Source: Flaccisagitta enflata
Taxonomy: Eukaryota; Chaetognatha; Sagittoidea; Aphragmophora
NCBI GenBank assembly: GCA_965153355.1
Contig: OZ231126.1
Coordinates: 4,588,001-4,652,000 of the forward strand
Length of the DNA stretch: 64,000 nucleotides
Direction of reading: 5' to 3'
The position numbers and the translations under genes were made by a program. Below are positions 12,203 to 22,379 of the stretch, piece by piece. Position 1 is the first letter of the stretch; each line of letters starts with the position of its first letter. Below the pieces are notes generated by a model. It was not told where the DNA came from. It saw only the letters and a program-made list of their open reading frames with translations, and searched no databases.

Positions 12203-15200
12203 GCTTGGTGGTTGTTGTGTCGTTTGAGGTCGGCCTTTTCATGATGGCGATTGTTTGGTTTGCCTCATTACTGAAAAAGAAGTTTTATGAATTAAATCAA
12301 TTACATGATATTCATTGAATGATTTATGAAATATTGATATCGTCTTTCTTGTTAGGAAACAACTTTTTAATCGCATTTTCTTATTGCCATTTATTGGTTG
12401 GTTTTAGGATTGGTCGATCCTTCCATCTGCCCCTCCGTTTGCCAGTGTATCTGGCCATCCATCCATCGCTCTGTCCACATGTCCATGATGTCCACCATCC
12501 GTCCACCTGTGCGTCTGTCCGTTTATCTGTCCATGTTGGTCGGTGGAAGGATTGGTCCATCTGTCCATCCATCTGTCCATTTGTCTATCCAGCCATCTGT
12601 CCGTCCATTTGTCCATCCGTCCGTCCACCCGCTCAATCCTCTATTTATCGGTGCGTTTATCCAACCGTTCATCCATCCGTACATCCTTGCCATTGCAAAA
12701 CTAAGTCATGATTACTCATTACTCCATCCGAATGGTTTGTGTCGATTGACACGTATTACGTCATGGAAATTCTTTTCATTTCAGTCGATTCGGATCTTAC
12801 TTCGGATCTTACTTCATTTACAATATCATCGATATTAATAACGATGTTATCAATGTTACAACTATTAATGTTTTGATAATTCACGATACAACACCTTGAT
12901 GGCGCGGCTGCTGCTTTTTTTGCTGTTGCTGTTGCTGTTTCTGCCGCTGTTGCTGTTGTTGCTGTTTCTGCCGCTGTTGCTGTTGCCGTTGCTGCTACTG
13001 TAACTGTGGCTGTTGACGTTAATTTGGTAGCTGTTCCATTGTCCGACGGCGCTCCGACGACGACGTTGGCGACAAAGACGAAGAAAACAAATTTCCATGG
13101 CAACTGATGTTGTTGTTTGTGACTCATTTGTTTATTCCCGGATGCTTTCATGGTTCTCATTGTTTTAAAAAGCTTCATGGTACTGGAAAGATCTGACAAT
13201 CAGGCGCATGAGCTGAACACTTTGTTTGTTTGTTTTTCATCAATTCTTTAACTTTAAGAAAATATTTTCCATTCGATTCTCCTTTTAGGATACCGTTCTG
13301 TTTATTTTCTTTGGTTTTGATATGTTGCTCTGTTTCGAATATCTAATACGGTCAATTTTTGCCTTTTCTGTTTTTCTTTCTTCTTTTTTTTTTTTTTTTT
13401 GGCTGACATATGAATCGTGAATATTCTGGTATAACAAGGATTTAGTTTCTTGACTAAAGCACGTTCATGCTTACTCAAAAATTGACGTTTCTGACCAAAG
13501 GCATGTTCACGCTGATCCACAATTCCACATCATGATTATCGTTCACATTCGTAAAAATATGTAAAGTCATATATCTCGAAATTGGTTTACATACAGCAAT
13601 TTGAGTTCACACAAACACAATCATTTTGATGTTGTAGAATTCCAATTTGACCTTCAAAAAAGAGCCCTAACCATCTTGGCGAATAAAACAACAAATTGAG
13701 CTGATTGACAAAGTTTTTATCGGTCGTCTTAATTAAAAGACGATTTAGATTATAAAAACATACAAATTAACTTTTGTGAACCAGTCGCATGTCTGATTCA
13801 GTCGTGATTACTCCCGCCCGCATCAAATTGACTCTTACAGTCTTACTCCAAGTCTTGCCCCTCAAGTTTCCGAATACCAACTCTATTTCCGTCATTCTCT
13901 CTTTTTGACTTTTTGACTCATTGACTCGCTGACTGACTGACTAGTACACGACCTTCTACGCTGTACTGTACATCTTCGTCGGACCGTTGTTACATATCCA
14001 TACATCCGCTCATACGAACGTTATTTGTCTATTCTTTTCATCATTCATGCATGCATGCACGCATGCATTCATTCATTCATTCATTCATTCATTCATTCAT
14101 TCATTCATTCATTCATTCATTCATTCATTCATTGAATACATTCATTCATTCGTTCATTCATTTATTCATTCATATATTCAATCATTCATTCATTCATTCA
14201 TTCATTCATTCATTCATTCATTCATTCATTCATCTATTCATTCATTCATTCATTCATCAATTCATCTATTCATTCATTCATCCATTCATTCTTTCTGGCA
14301 TGATAGCACCCTTTGAACCCAATGGTAGCAAGGGAAAGTAAAACTTTGGGTCCGTTTTTCATAGTGGAGTTAGTGTATGACGCAACATGTAAATTATTGT
14401 CAGTGAAGTAGATCTGATGGTGTTATGATTTGTAACTTTTTATACAATCTCGCAAGCTGTTGAACACAAATCGTTTACAAACAGCAACATTTAGGTAGCG
14501 GCTTTTAGCCAATTCCTGGTTTTCTTACTGAAATAGCAGGATTCGAACCCATGAAAATCTTCACTTTCCCTGTTTACCAATGGGTTCAACTCATCAATGA
14601 TTTGATTTGATTTCTTTACGAGCATTGAAAATGAACATAAGATCGAGACTGTTTCAAGGAAAAGAGAAATATCTAATACAACATTAGTTTGTTTAATTAC
14701 ATTTGTAACGGGTGGACTTTTAAAAGGTAGCTTTTGATTTTGATTTTTTTTGATCACTTTTGATTTTTTTGATCACCTTCTCCTAGGTAGAAGATTTTAT
14801 AGGCAATTAGGAACAGTTTTTATATTTTTGAGATAAAGAGCTACCTTTTTTATGTCCACCCGGTATGAAAAAATCAACAATTGACAATTGGCGTATTAAC
14901 ACATGATTAGTGAATAGAAATCCTACTCAAACGTGGAAACAGTAGGGTACAAGAATACAGTAGAGAACATTATCAGCATTTTAAAACGAACTAGAGTTTT
15001 CTAAAAGATCCAAACACTTGATGAGTGTGTTCTCATTCAAACGTCTCTAATTCTTTATCAAGCAATATGTACAACTTCACACTCATTCCCCCTTCCACTT
15101 CAGTCCAGAAAGGAAATTCATTTTTTTTTAATTTCGTCTATCGACGAGTCTGTTTATAGACAAGGAATGAGGATAGTATTGATTATTTCAGTTATGTGTC

Positions 15201-16481
15201 CACGACTCTATAACCCATAATGACGGTTGATCGATCGGTCGGTTGGTCCGTTTATCCGTCCGTCCGTCCGCATTTTTATTATCATTCTACCGTTGATAGG
15301 CGGTTTTCACCTCACTGCCCCTGTTCAAAGACTTTACTAGCGTTTTTATCACTTCCCCCACCCAATACCCACCCACTGCGATATCACTTTTGCACACTGG
15401 ATTACCCAAGAGTGTCGTAAGCAATATGTGGATGGTTATGTAGACTGAGTGTGGAATTGTTTTTTACTCTCATGCGCTGTTGATTAAGCACGGAGACTCT
15501 GAAAAGGAACCAAGATGGAAAAATTGTTACTTTCATCAGCCCATAAAAAAAACTGAAATACTGCATCATCTATCATCCCCCCTCAAAAAAAAAAAAAAAA
15601 AAAGACTTAGATGAGGTTGGATTGCATCATTTCGAAATAAAAAGCCACTCTTTACACCTGTCATATTCCCTTTTCTTTTCAATCCTGCCATTTTTCACCT
15701 GTCATGTTCCCTTGTCTTTTCCATCCTGCGTCGCATTGACAAGTCATGTTTCCTCCATTTAAGGTACATGTTCCAAACCCACACGGATTTGGTTGGCATT
15801 CAGAAACGCATTTGAGTTTTTCAACATCAACGGACCAAAAAGAACTACGACCTGCGGAACTGCGACACCTCACGCGCAAGGAGGAACCACTGGATGGGAT
15901 GGATGGATGGATGGATGGATGGATGGATGGATGGATGGATGATTGGTTGGATGGATGGATTGTTGGATGGATGGATGGATGGAAAATTGATGAAGGGGTG
16001 GATGGAAGGAGAGATTGACGATTGAATAGATGATGGAATGAATGGATGGATGGCAAAATAGATGGTTGGTTGGGTGGATGGACCGAAGAAAAGATTGATG
16101 GATGGATTGATGGATGGATTAATGGCAGAATAAGTTGTCGGGAGTATAGATGGAAATGTGGATGGATGAATGGAACGAATGATGATTGAAACGGTTCATC
16201 GTTGGATGGAGTGATTAAGAGATGAATAGAAGCAGAAATGAGAAAGCAGAAAGAAAACTGTCCTCAAACAGTTTTCTTGATTTTTGATGTACATGATGTT
16301 CTTTGGTCCAGTAAAGATGACGTCAAAGATAATCAAAATTACTCACTATGTTTGAGGAGCCCATGAGGTAGAAAGAAGCTTATTCACCAGGCGGTATCCT
16401 GTCGTGCAAAGAGAGATGAAGAAGAAGAAGAAGAAGAAGAAGAAGAAGAAGAAGAAGAAGAAGAAGAAGAAGAAGGAGAAG

Positions 16482-16570
<89 letters not shown>

Positions 16571-19094
16571 AGTTCAATAATGAGATAGAGGCATAAAGCT
16601 AGAGAGTCAGAGAGACTGACAGACTGACAGATGGACACACAGACAGACATACACTGAGAGATTCAATTTTCTCTAACCTTTTTGATCATTTTAAGCATAG
16701 ATAGTCTTTCGATATTAGCGTCTTTCAAGTCTTATTCATTGTCATTGTAATTCCTCACGAAAATCATTTTCATAATCGAAACATGATTCATACCAGCATT
16801 ACAAGTGATCGTGCATTTTGTTCCAACTGACAACGTGTCATTTGTCGGGCAATCCCAAGTCCCTTCTTCGATGGTTGGAAGTATTGTCAAACATGATGAT
16901 ACAGCCTGCATGAAATTTGTCATTAGTAAATTGTAAATTGTCATTTGTCTTTCTTGTTTGTCTTTTGTCATTTGTCATTTGTCGGGTAATCCTAAAATCC
17001 TTCTTCGATGGTTGGAAGTATTGTCGGAAAAAATTTCTAAGACGATACAGATCTTTTGTTTCTTTCGGGTTTCCCCGCTTGGGCGAAGCTTTAATTCAAG
17101 TAGATTCGGGTTGAAATGTATAAGACCCAGCCCTCACCTAGCCCTAACGCTATCGCTAACCCTAACCCTAACCCTAAAACCACCCCCGACCCCAACCTTA
17201 ACCCTAACCCTACCCCTAACCCTAAATAAAAAAAACGCTTAGAAAGTCAGTAAAACAAAAGACATCACCGAATTCGAAAACAGCACCGTATTGTCAAACA
17301 TGATGAAACAGCCTGCATGAAAGTTGTTTTTGTCAATTGTAGATTGTCATTTGTGTTTTGTTGTTTGTCATTTGTCATTTGTCCTTTGTGGTCTGTCTTT
17401 TGTCATTTGTCATTTGTTGGGCAATCCCAAGATCCTTCTTTGATGGTTGGAAGGATTGTCAAACATGACAAAACAGCCTGCATGAAAGTTGTCATTAGTC
17501 AATTGTAGATTGTCATTTGTGTTTTGTCGTTTGTCTTCTGTCATTTGTCCTTCTTCAATGGTTGGAAGGATTGTCAAACATGTGGAAACAGCCTGCATGA
17601 AATTTGTCATATGTCAATTAACATTTGTGTTTTGTCTTACAAAGTGAAAAACCCCTTTGAGAACAATGATTGTTTCTCCGATAAATTTCTAACTCTAATC
17701 CAAAACACATCATAAAACAAATGGATTGAAATTAAGGTCGTAGGAAAAGTATAGAAGCCATGCCTGATTTTTCTCAAATGGATATGCTTATACACCAAAT
17801 CAGTCTATCTTGGGAAGAATATAAGGTTGCTATACAGTATGTAAGCCCTTTTGATATCTAATATTCTTTAAGTAAAAACAAAAGCCCTCATATCTGTTCA
17901 AAAATACTAATCTAATAGAGGTATTTCTGATGATTACTTCTTTAACAAAAAGATAGGGGTTACAGCCTTAAATTGGATTTGTAAGTATATGAGCGGAAGC
18001 ATATACTGTGCAGAGATGAAGTAACTTTTGAAGTTTTTGACAAGTCATCTTTTGAACTATATTTTTCAATTTTTGTTGCACATGTCATAAGAATGTTTAT
18101 TGAATTGGTTGTTTGTCAACTACACTTTGCCTCTTTGGATATAAATTAGTTTTACAGATTTTCTTTTTTCTTGTTTTAGGTTTTCCCCTTTGAATTATGC
18201 TTTGAAATGGCCATTTAAAGACCCAGTTTCATTTATTTGACTACATAAAATCCACACCATATCGCAAACAGGTGGACAAGGGCTGTGATGAAATAGGCTA
18301 ACTCACAGACACACATAGGATGCCCATATTTTAAGAAGATAATGTGTTTGTTTTGGAAGCATAATTCGTTGATCAATGTTGATCAGGCAAACCTCGTTAT
18401 ATTTTGGTGGTACGCAGGCTTCAGTCTCTTGATTCCATTGATAATCAGCTGGAGTACAATTGACTTTGAGCCCAACTCCGTGTTGATGGCAAAAGTAATA
18501 AGCATTTGCATCTTCGGGGTCGTCATAGAATCCCGTCACCTGTAATAGATGTAATTTTGTTTTTAAGTCGCGTGCACGCGACTCTACAACCTGCTTTGTC
18601 GGTTCGTCCATCCATCCGTCCATCGGTCCGTCCATCGGTCCGTCCGTCACACTTTACTTTTTTCGGGTTTTTATGGTCTGTTGCCTCACTGCTCCTGCCC
18701 AAATGATGAAGTGACCTCAAATACAGCCCCTGCCCACCCGCACGCGACTGGGGTTGCCGTGTATCTGGCCTTGTTAGTTGCGGACACGCAAATTTATAAG
18801 AGGCTTTGTCCGTTCATCTTTCCGTTGGTCCGTCGGCGTTATAACCCATAACTAAAGTTTGTATTTGCAGAGCGAATAGGACAATGGCCTAGCCCAAGAT
18901 GATTTCCAGGTAGTATTGCCCTATGTGCCAAAATTCCCCCCTACCCCCTTGCCCCCTCCCGCCCCCTCCTGTCCTCTGACCTGAACATCTTTGCAACGAT
19001 CTGGCTTCTTGCTTAATCCATTTCCTTTGATGAGGCACAAATTGTAGCAAAGGAAGATCAAAGCCAAATATGGGCATAATGACAAAAGAGACAT
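10452..19094 (-). CDS. Chitin-binding (peritrophin-A), sushi, EGF-like, mucin-like membrane protein
   Basis: Predicted secreted or membrane glycoprotein, 660 codons in nine minus-strand exons: 19094-18981, 18539-18393, 16905-16794, 16398-16347, 15889-15699, 13192-12895, 12270-11678, 11374-11145, 10694-10452. All junctions are GT-AG and phase-consistent. Exon 1 gives ATG and a signal peptide (hydrophobic core [14 protein letters not shown]). Exon 2 gives a peritrophin-A/CBM14 domain ([14 protein letters not shown], then [10 protein letters not shown]), expected to bind chitin. Exons 3-5 give a sushi module ([23 protein letters not shown]), then an EGF-like module ([16 protein letters not shown]) whose sixth Cys is not visible. 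Exons 6-7 are Thr/Ala/Ser-rich with an acidic/lysine patch, mucin-like and probably O-glycosylated. Exon 8 has two hydrophobic segments and exon 9 a Ser run plus another. Exon 6 also holds a signal-peptide-like stretch ([14 protein letters not shown]), so exons 6-9 could be a separate gene. The family is certain for exons 1-5; the overall joining is an inference. Confidence 0.65.
12410..12700. repeat. Degenerate CCATCTGTCCATCCGT array (intron)
   Basis: Tetranucleotide-derived CCAT/CCGT/CTGT repeats lie in the intron between 12895 and 12270 of the minus-strand gene. Open frames on both strands are repeat artefacts. Confidence 0.8.
13200..15690 (-). other. Candidate intron, no exon recognised
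   Basis: Separates the EGF exon from the mucin-like exons. It holds a T-run, a (CATT)n array at about 14045-14295, a GGTCGGTTGGTCC patch at 15230-15270 and AT-rich sequence. A minus-strand frame of 88 codons at 14491-14757 has no motif. Nothing here completes the EGF domain. Confidence 0.5.
14045..14300. repeat. (CATT)n microsatellite
   Basis: Nearly 250 bp of CATT with a few CATC, TATT and GAAT interruptions, preceded by GCATGCATGCACGCATGC. His-Ser-Phe-Ile frames are artefacts. The same motif recurs at 29605-29735, and as GAAT at 38410-38480 and 57090-57275. Confidence 0.95.
15699..19094 (-). CDS. N-terminal half: signal peptide, CBM14, sushi, EGF-like exons
   Basis: This is the part of the preceding model with direct domain evidence. 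Exon phases run 0, 0, 1, then a 52-nt exon (16398-16347) with two leading and two trailing bases. That small exon supplies the GYRL motif normally found after the second sushi cysteine, which is why I am confident it is real. The sushi domain is thus split over three exons, whereas such domains are often encoded by one exon. If this is a separate gene, its end is unclear: reading through the 15699 donor gives a stop about seven codons later, with the EGF module incomplete. Confidence 0.7.
15893..16190. repeat. (GGAT)n array directly upstream of the EGF exon
   Basis: GGAT repeats begin two bases beyond the minus-strand 3' splice site of the exon ending at 15889. On the coding strand the acceptor reads (CCAT)n-CCCATCCAG, so the array itself forms the pyrimidine-rich tract. 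It degenerates into GGATGGATTGATG variants to about 16190. Confidence 0.85.
16416..16567. repeat. (GAA)n + (GA)n tract upstream of the 52-nt sushi exon
   Basis: (GAA)17-like then (GA)n on the plus strand, i.e. (CT)n-(CTT)n on the coding minus strand. It ends about 20 bp before the acceptor at 16398 and so acts as a very long polypyrimidine tract. Confidence 0.92.
16895..17620 (-). repeat. Tandem partial duplications of the sushi-exon acceptor region
   Basis: The intron side and first ~45 coding bases of the sushi exon (minus strand, 'ttcatgcaggctgt' ... 'attgtttgacaat' ... 'ggttggaag') recur near 17280-17330, 17410-17505 and 17555-17610. They are separated by 'gtcatttgtcatttgt' arrays and a fragment near 16975-17025. 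The copies keep the TGCAG acceptor but lack the rest of the exon. They look like replication-slippage or tandem-duplication relics. Confidence 0.75.
17130..17228. repeat. Interstitial telomere-like CCCTAA tract
   Basis: About twelve CCCTAA hexamers (with GCTAAC, CCTTAA and CCCCTAAC variants) interrupted by an ACCCCCGACCCC segment. A shorter degenerate tract lies near 53098-53135. The hexamer matches the ancestral metazoan TTAGGG telomere repeat. Interstitial location and degeneracy indicate an old insertion or repair event. Confidence 0.75.
18565..18777 (+). mobile_element. Palindrome-ended microsatellite-bearing element (copy 1)
   Basis: Begins with the perfect 18-bp palindrome AGTCGCGTGCACGCGACT, then 'ctacaacctgctttgtc', a GTCCATCC/GTCC tetranucleotide block, 'cactttactttttt', 'cactgctcctgcccaaat', 'cccctgcccacccgcacg', and ends in 'gtgtatctggccttgtt'. 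It lies 25 bp upstream of the peritrophin exon acceptor. A 5'-truncated relative follows at about 18780-18840. Confidence 0.75.
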
Positions 19095-19149
19095 TTTTGA
19101 CCTGTAATTTGGAGAATCAGAAAGAAGGATAATTATTTCTGCGTTTCTA

Positions 19150-21030
19150 GGTCGCACATGCGCGTCTGTATATGACACTTTGTCTGTCAGTTTATCGGTT
19201 TGTCCGTCCGTCTGTCTGTAAAACTTGGTTTGTTTTTTTGTTTCTGTTTCTTTATGGTTTTGTTTTTTGTTACTTTTTGTTTTGTTTTTTTGTTTTCTTT
19301 TTTTTTTTTGGAGGGGGGGGGGAGCTTTTTTTTTATAGTAACTTGCGTCACTGCCCCACCCTAAACCTCTGATATGCTTCGGCAAAACTGCCTTTGTCCA
19401 TCCGCATGTGTTAAGACTCTTTGACTCAAGAACTGTCACGTATTGGGTTGGGTTGTGTTGAAAAGCTGTAAAAGTTGCGTAATCTATATCGTGATAAACA
19501 TGCACAAACGAGGCTCACCAGAAATAGAAATGCTCTTTTTCAATTATTCACTTGGCATTTGACAAAAGTAGTGGAGAAAATCCTAATCAAAGATATGATT
19601 TGGGGACAGAAAGTGCTCAAGAGGAAGAGGAAGAGGAAGTAGAAGAGGAAGAGGAAGAGGAGGATGAAGATGAAGGTTGGGAGGAGGACAGGGTGGGAAA
19701 GGGACGAAAGGGGGATACGGAGACATCGCGACTATTTGGTTTAATTAACCAAGGGATTGTCTTATGATAGACGAATAGACTGAAATTGTCATTGATGTAT
19801 GCCTATCTGCGAAATAATGTTGGCTGCTAATATCATCAATTTTAAAGTTTTTTTAAAAACATGATGCCAGAGCAGACTATTTTCATGCTGTATCTACCGC
19901 TTTTGAATCTATGCAGTTTAAATACCTTTGATGGTCATCCCACCAAATGAGAAGCGCTTCCTTATCCTTAATCAAAATTGAACGATATAAATTTTTCATA
20001 GTAGATGATCTTATTCATTTTGAGAATAGAATAGAATTGAATAATAAGAAGCTATCATTTGGTTCTGATAACGTAGTAGGAATAAAAACAAATATTAGAT
20101 ACGTGAGAGGCTTTCATTGGGAATTTAGATGAAAAAATCCGATTTGTATTTACGAATTTTTGGATCAGTTAAGTAAAGGAAGGTTAAGTAAAGGAAGGTG
20201 AATGGCCTGGACATAAGACAGAGATTAGATCATTCATACGGTTTATACCAAAGATCGATCAAATAAAGAGTATGGTACATTTGTGAAAAAAAAAACCCTT
20301 ATACTTCTGGTTACACCCTGCTATAACGGACTCTAGAGTTACTGAAATCTGCCTATAAAGGATATGAAAAATTGGACCCTTGAAATGATTTTTTTTAAAC
20401 TTACAGTGGCAATAATGACAAATATGGTTGGTCCTTTGATATCGTTTCTTACGGGTTCATATGAGATGAAATATGCAACAAAAGGTAAAAATGTTTATTT
20501 GAAGAGAATTCTGTTATGAAACACTTTAGCAAAATTTGTTGAATATTTTGAACTAGTAAAATACGAAAAACTGAATTTCTGTAAAGCATATATATTGTTT
20601 GTTTTCACACATCAAATGTAAAGAGCAGGATAAAATAACAAAATAAAGTATAACATTGAAACGCAAACAAAATTACAGATGATTGGACATAAGACTTAAT
20701 CAGATAGGACGAGATGAAGACGGGGGAAGTGGGGGACGAGAGGCACTTCGTAGCCAGCACTGCACTTGCGGAGAAATTTGTGTTTATGTTCCCACTCATA
20801 TACATACAAATCCAAACATAGGCAATTATAGATATGATAACACCTGTGCAACAATTATTGGGATAATGAGTGAAAAGTATACAAATTTAAGTTGTTTTGT
20901 CAGAATAGCTGTAGTAATTTGTTTAATTGGGTATTGGGTTAAGTATTTCAAGCCTATAAACAAAACTTTTGTAGAGTTATAACCATAATTGTCACTCAAA
21001 TTGCATTGATGACAGTGGAGAAATTTTCTT
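19150..21030. other. Intergenic, no gene recognised
   Basis: Contains a T-rich patch with a 'gtccgtccgtctgtctg' block (19150-19335), a short GAAGAG-rich frame (19620-19690) and otherwise AT-rich sequence. Frames at 20683-20982 and 19947-20132 lack recognisable domains. Confidence 0.5.
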
Positions 21031-21049
21031 TCTACTTCAGGTGGGTAGA

Positions 21050-21052
21050 GGC

Positions 21053-21099
<47 letters not shown>

Positions 21100-21106
21100 T
21101 ACAAAA

Positions 21107-21180
<74 letters not shown>

Positions 21181-21250
21181 AGAGAGATAGAGAGACAGAG
21201 AGAGACAGACAGAGACAGCGAGAGACAGAGAGAGAGACAGGGAGAGATAA
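21050..21250. repeat. (GA)n / GACA compound microsatellite
   Basis: GAGA runs broken by GACAGACAGACATAC and GAGACAGAGAGA segments. The RERE-type frames are artefacts. Confidence 0.95.
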
Positions 21251-21863
21251 TGATTACTAATCACAGACTTAAATCAAATGCACAATTTGCCCTTTAATTC
21301 ATCCGTCTAAGAAACTGCGTATCTAGTTTCATGTATTTTATCAATGTGCTGTTCAATACCCCTGCCCTTTTGCCCCATCTTGTCCAACCTGTCCATATTG
21401 TTGACAATTTATTTGAAAGTCTTGTTGTCCTCAAGTAGACGGATGACTTTCTTCCCTTCTCTGTTCTCACTTCCTTACAACTTTTTCCCTTTTTTCCAGC
21501 TTCTCCACTTTTTCTGGAAATTCATCTCTCATCGACTAGGAAAGGATTAAAACTAGAAAGTGATCGATTTTCGCAAGAAATTCGATGGTAAGTTAAGAGA
21601 TATCTTTTTCTTTTTATCTTTCTTTCTTTTTCCTCACTTTTGGAAACGAAATGACAGAATTTAGCGATCTTGTTCTTCATTGCAGGCCGTGAGCAAATAA
21701 ACAAGTGTGCCAAAGATGTAATGATGCGTGCACGTGCACAGACATGATGCGTGCACACGCACAGACATGATGTGTGCACACGCTTTAACTTACCGATTGA
21801 CAAACACACACGTTCATACCCTCGTGCATACTCAAAACGTAAAGGGAACATCTATCTGCACAT

Positions 21864-22018
<155 letters not shown>

Positions 22019-22306
22019 GAGAGAGTGAGATGAGAGAAGATACTGTTTATCTCGTTTGCCAGTAATATGGTTCTTTTAATCGGTTTCTCCAGTGTTTCAA
22101 TTTTCCAGCAATTGATACGTCCTTCGTCTATACATGGTCTGTCCTCTCTCCGACCCTCCTTCATCCGTCCTTCTTCCATCCTTCATCCATTCCTACTTCG
22201 CCTCATGGTACTCCGTCAGTCCGTCCGTCCGTCCGTCCGTCATTTATCCATCTGTCTTTTGTCTATCCCTCTTTTTTTTTCTATCCTTCTTCTTTCCGGT
22301 CAGATT

Positions 22307-22362
<56 letters not shown>

Positions 22363-22379
22363 TGTGGTCACGTGAAATA

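Noticed and set aside
11148-12244. Plus-strand frames opposite the mucin-like exons (Val/Ala/Asp and Leu/Ser-rich)
   Set aside because: Antisense shadows of Thr/Ala codon runs; minus-strand exons have phased splice sites.
20605-20982. Hydrophobic minus-strand frame and Cys-containing plus-strand frame
   Set aside because: Short, no family motif, no consistent splice partners on either strand.
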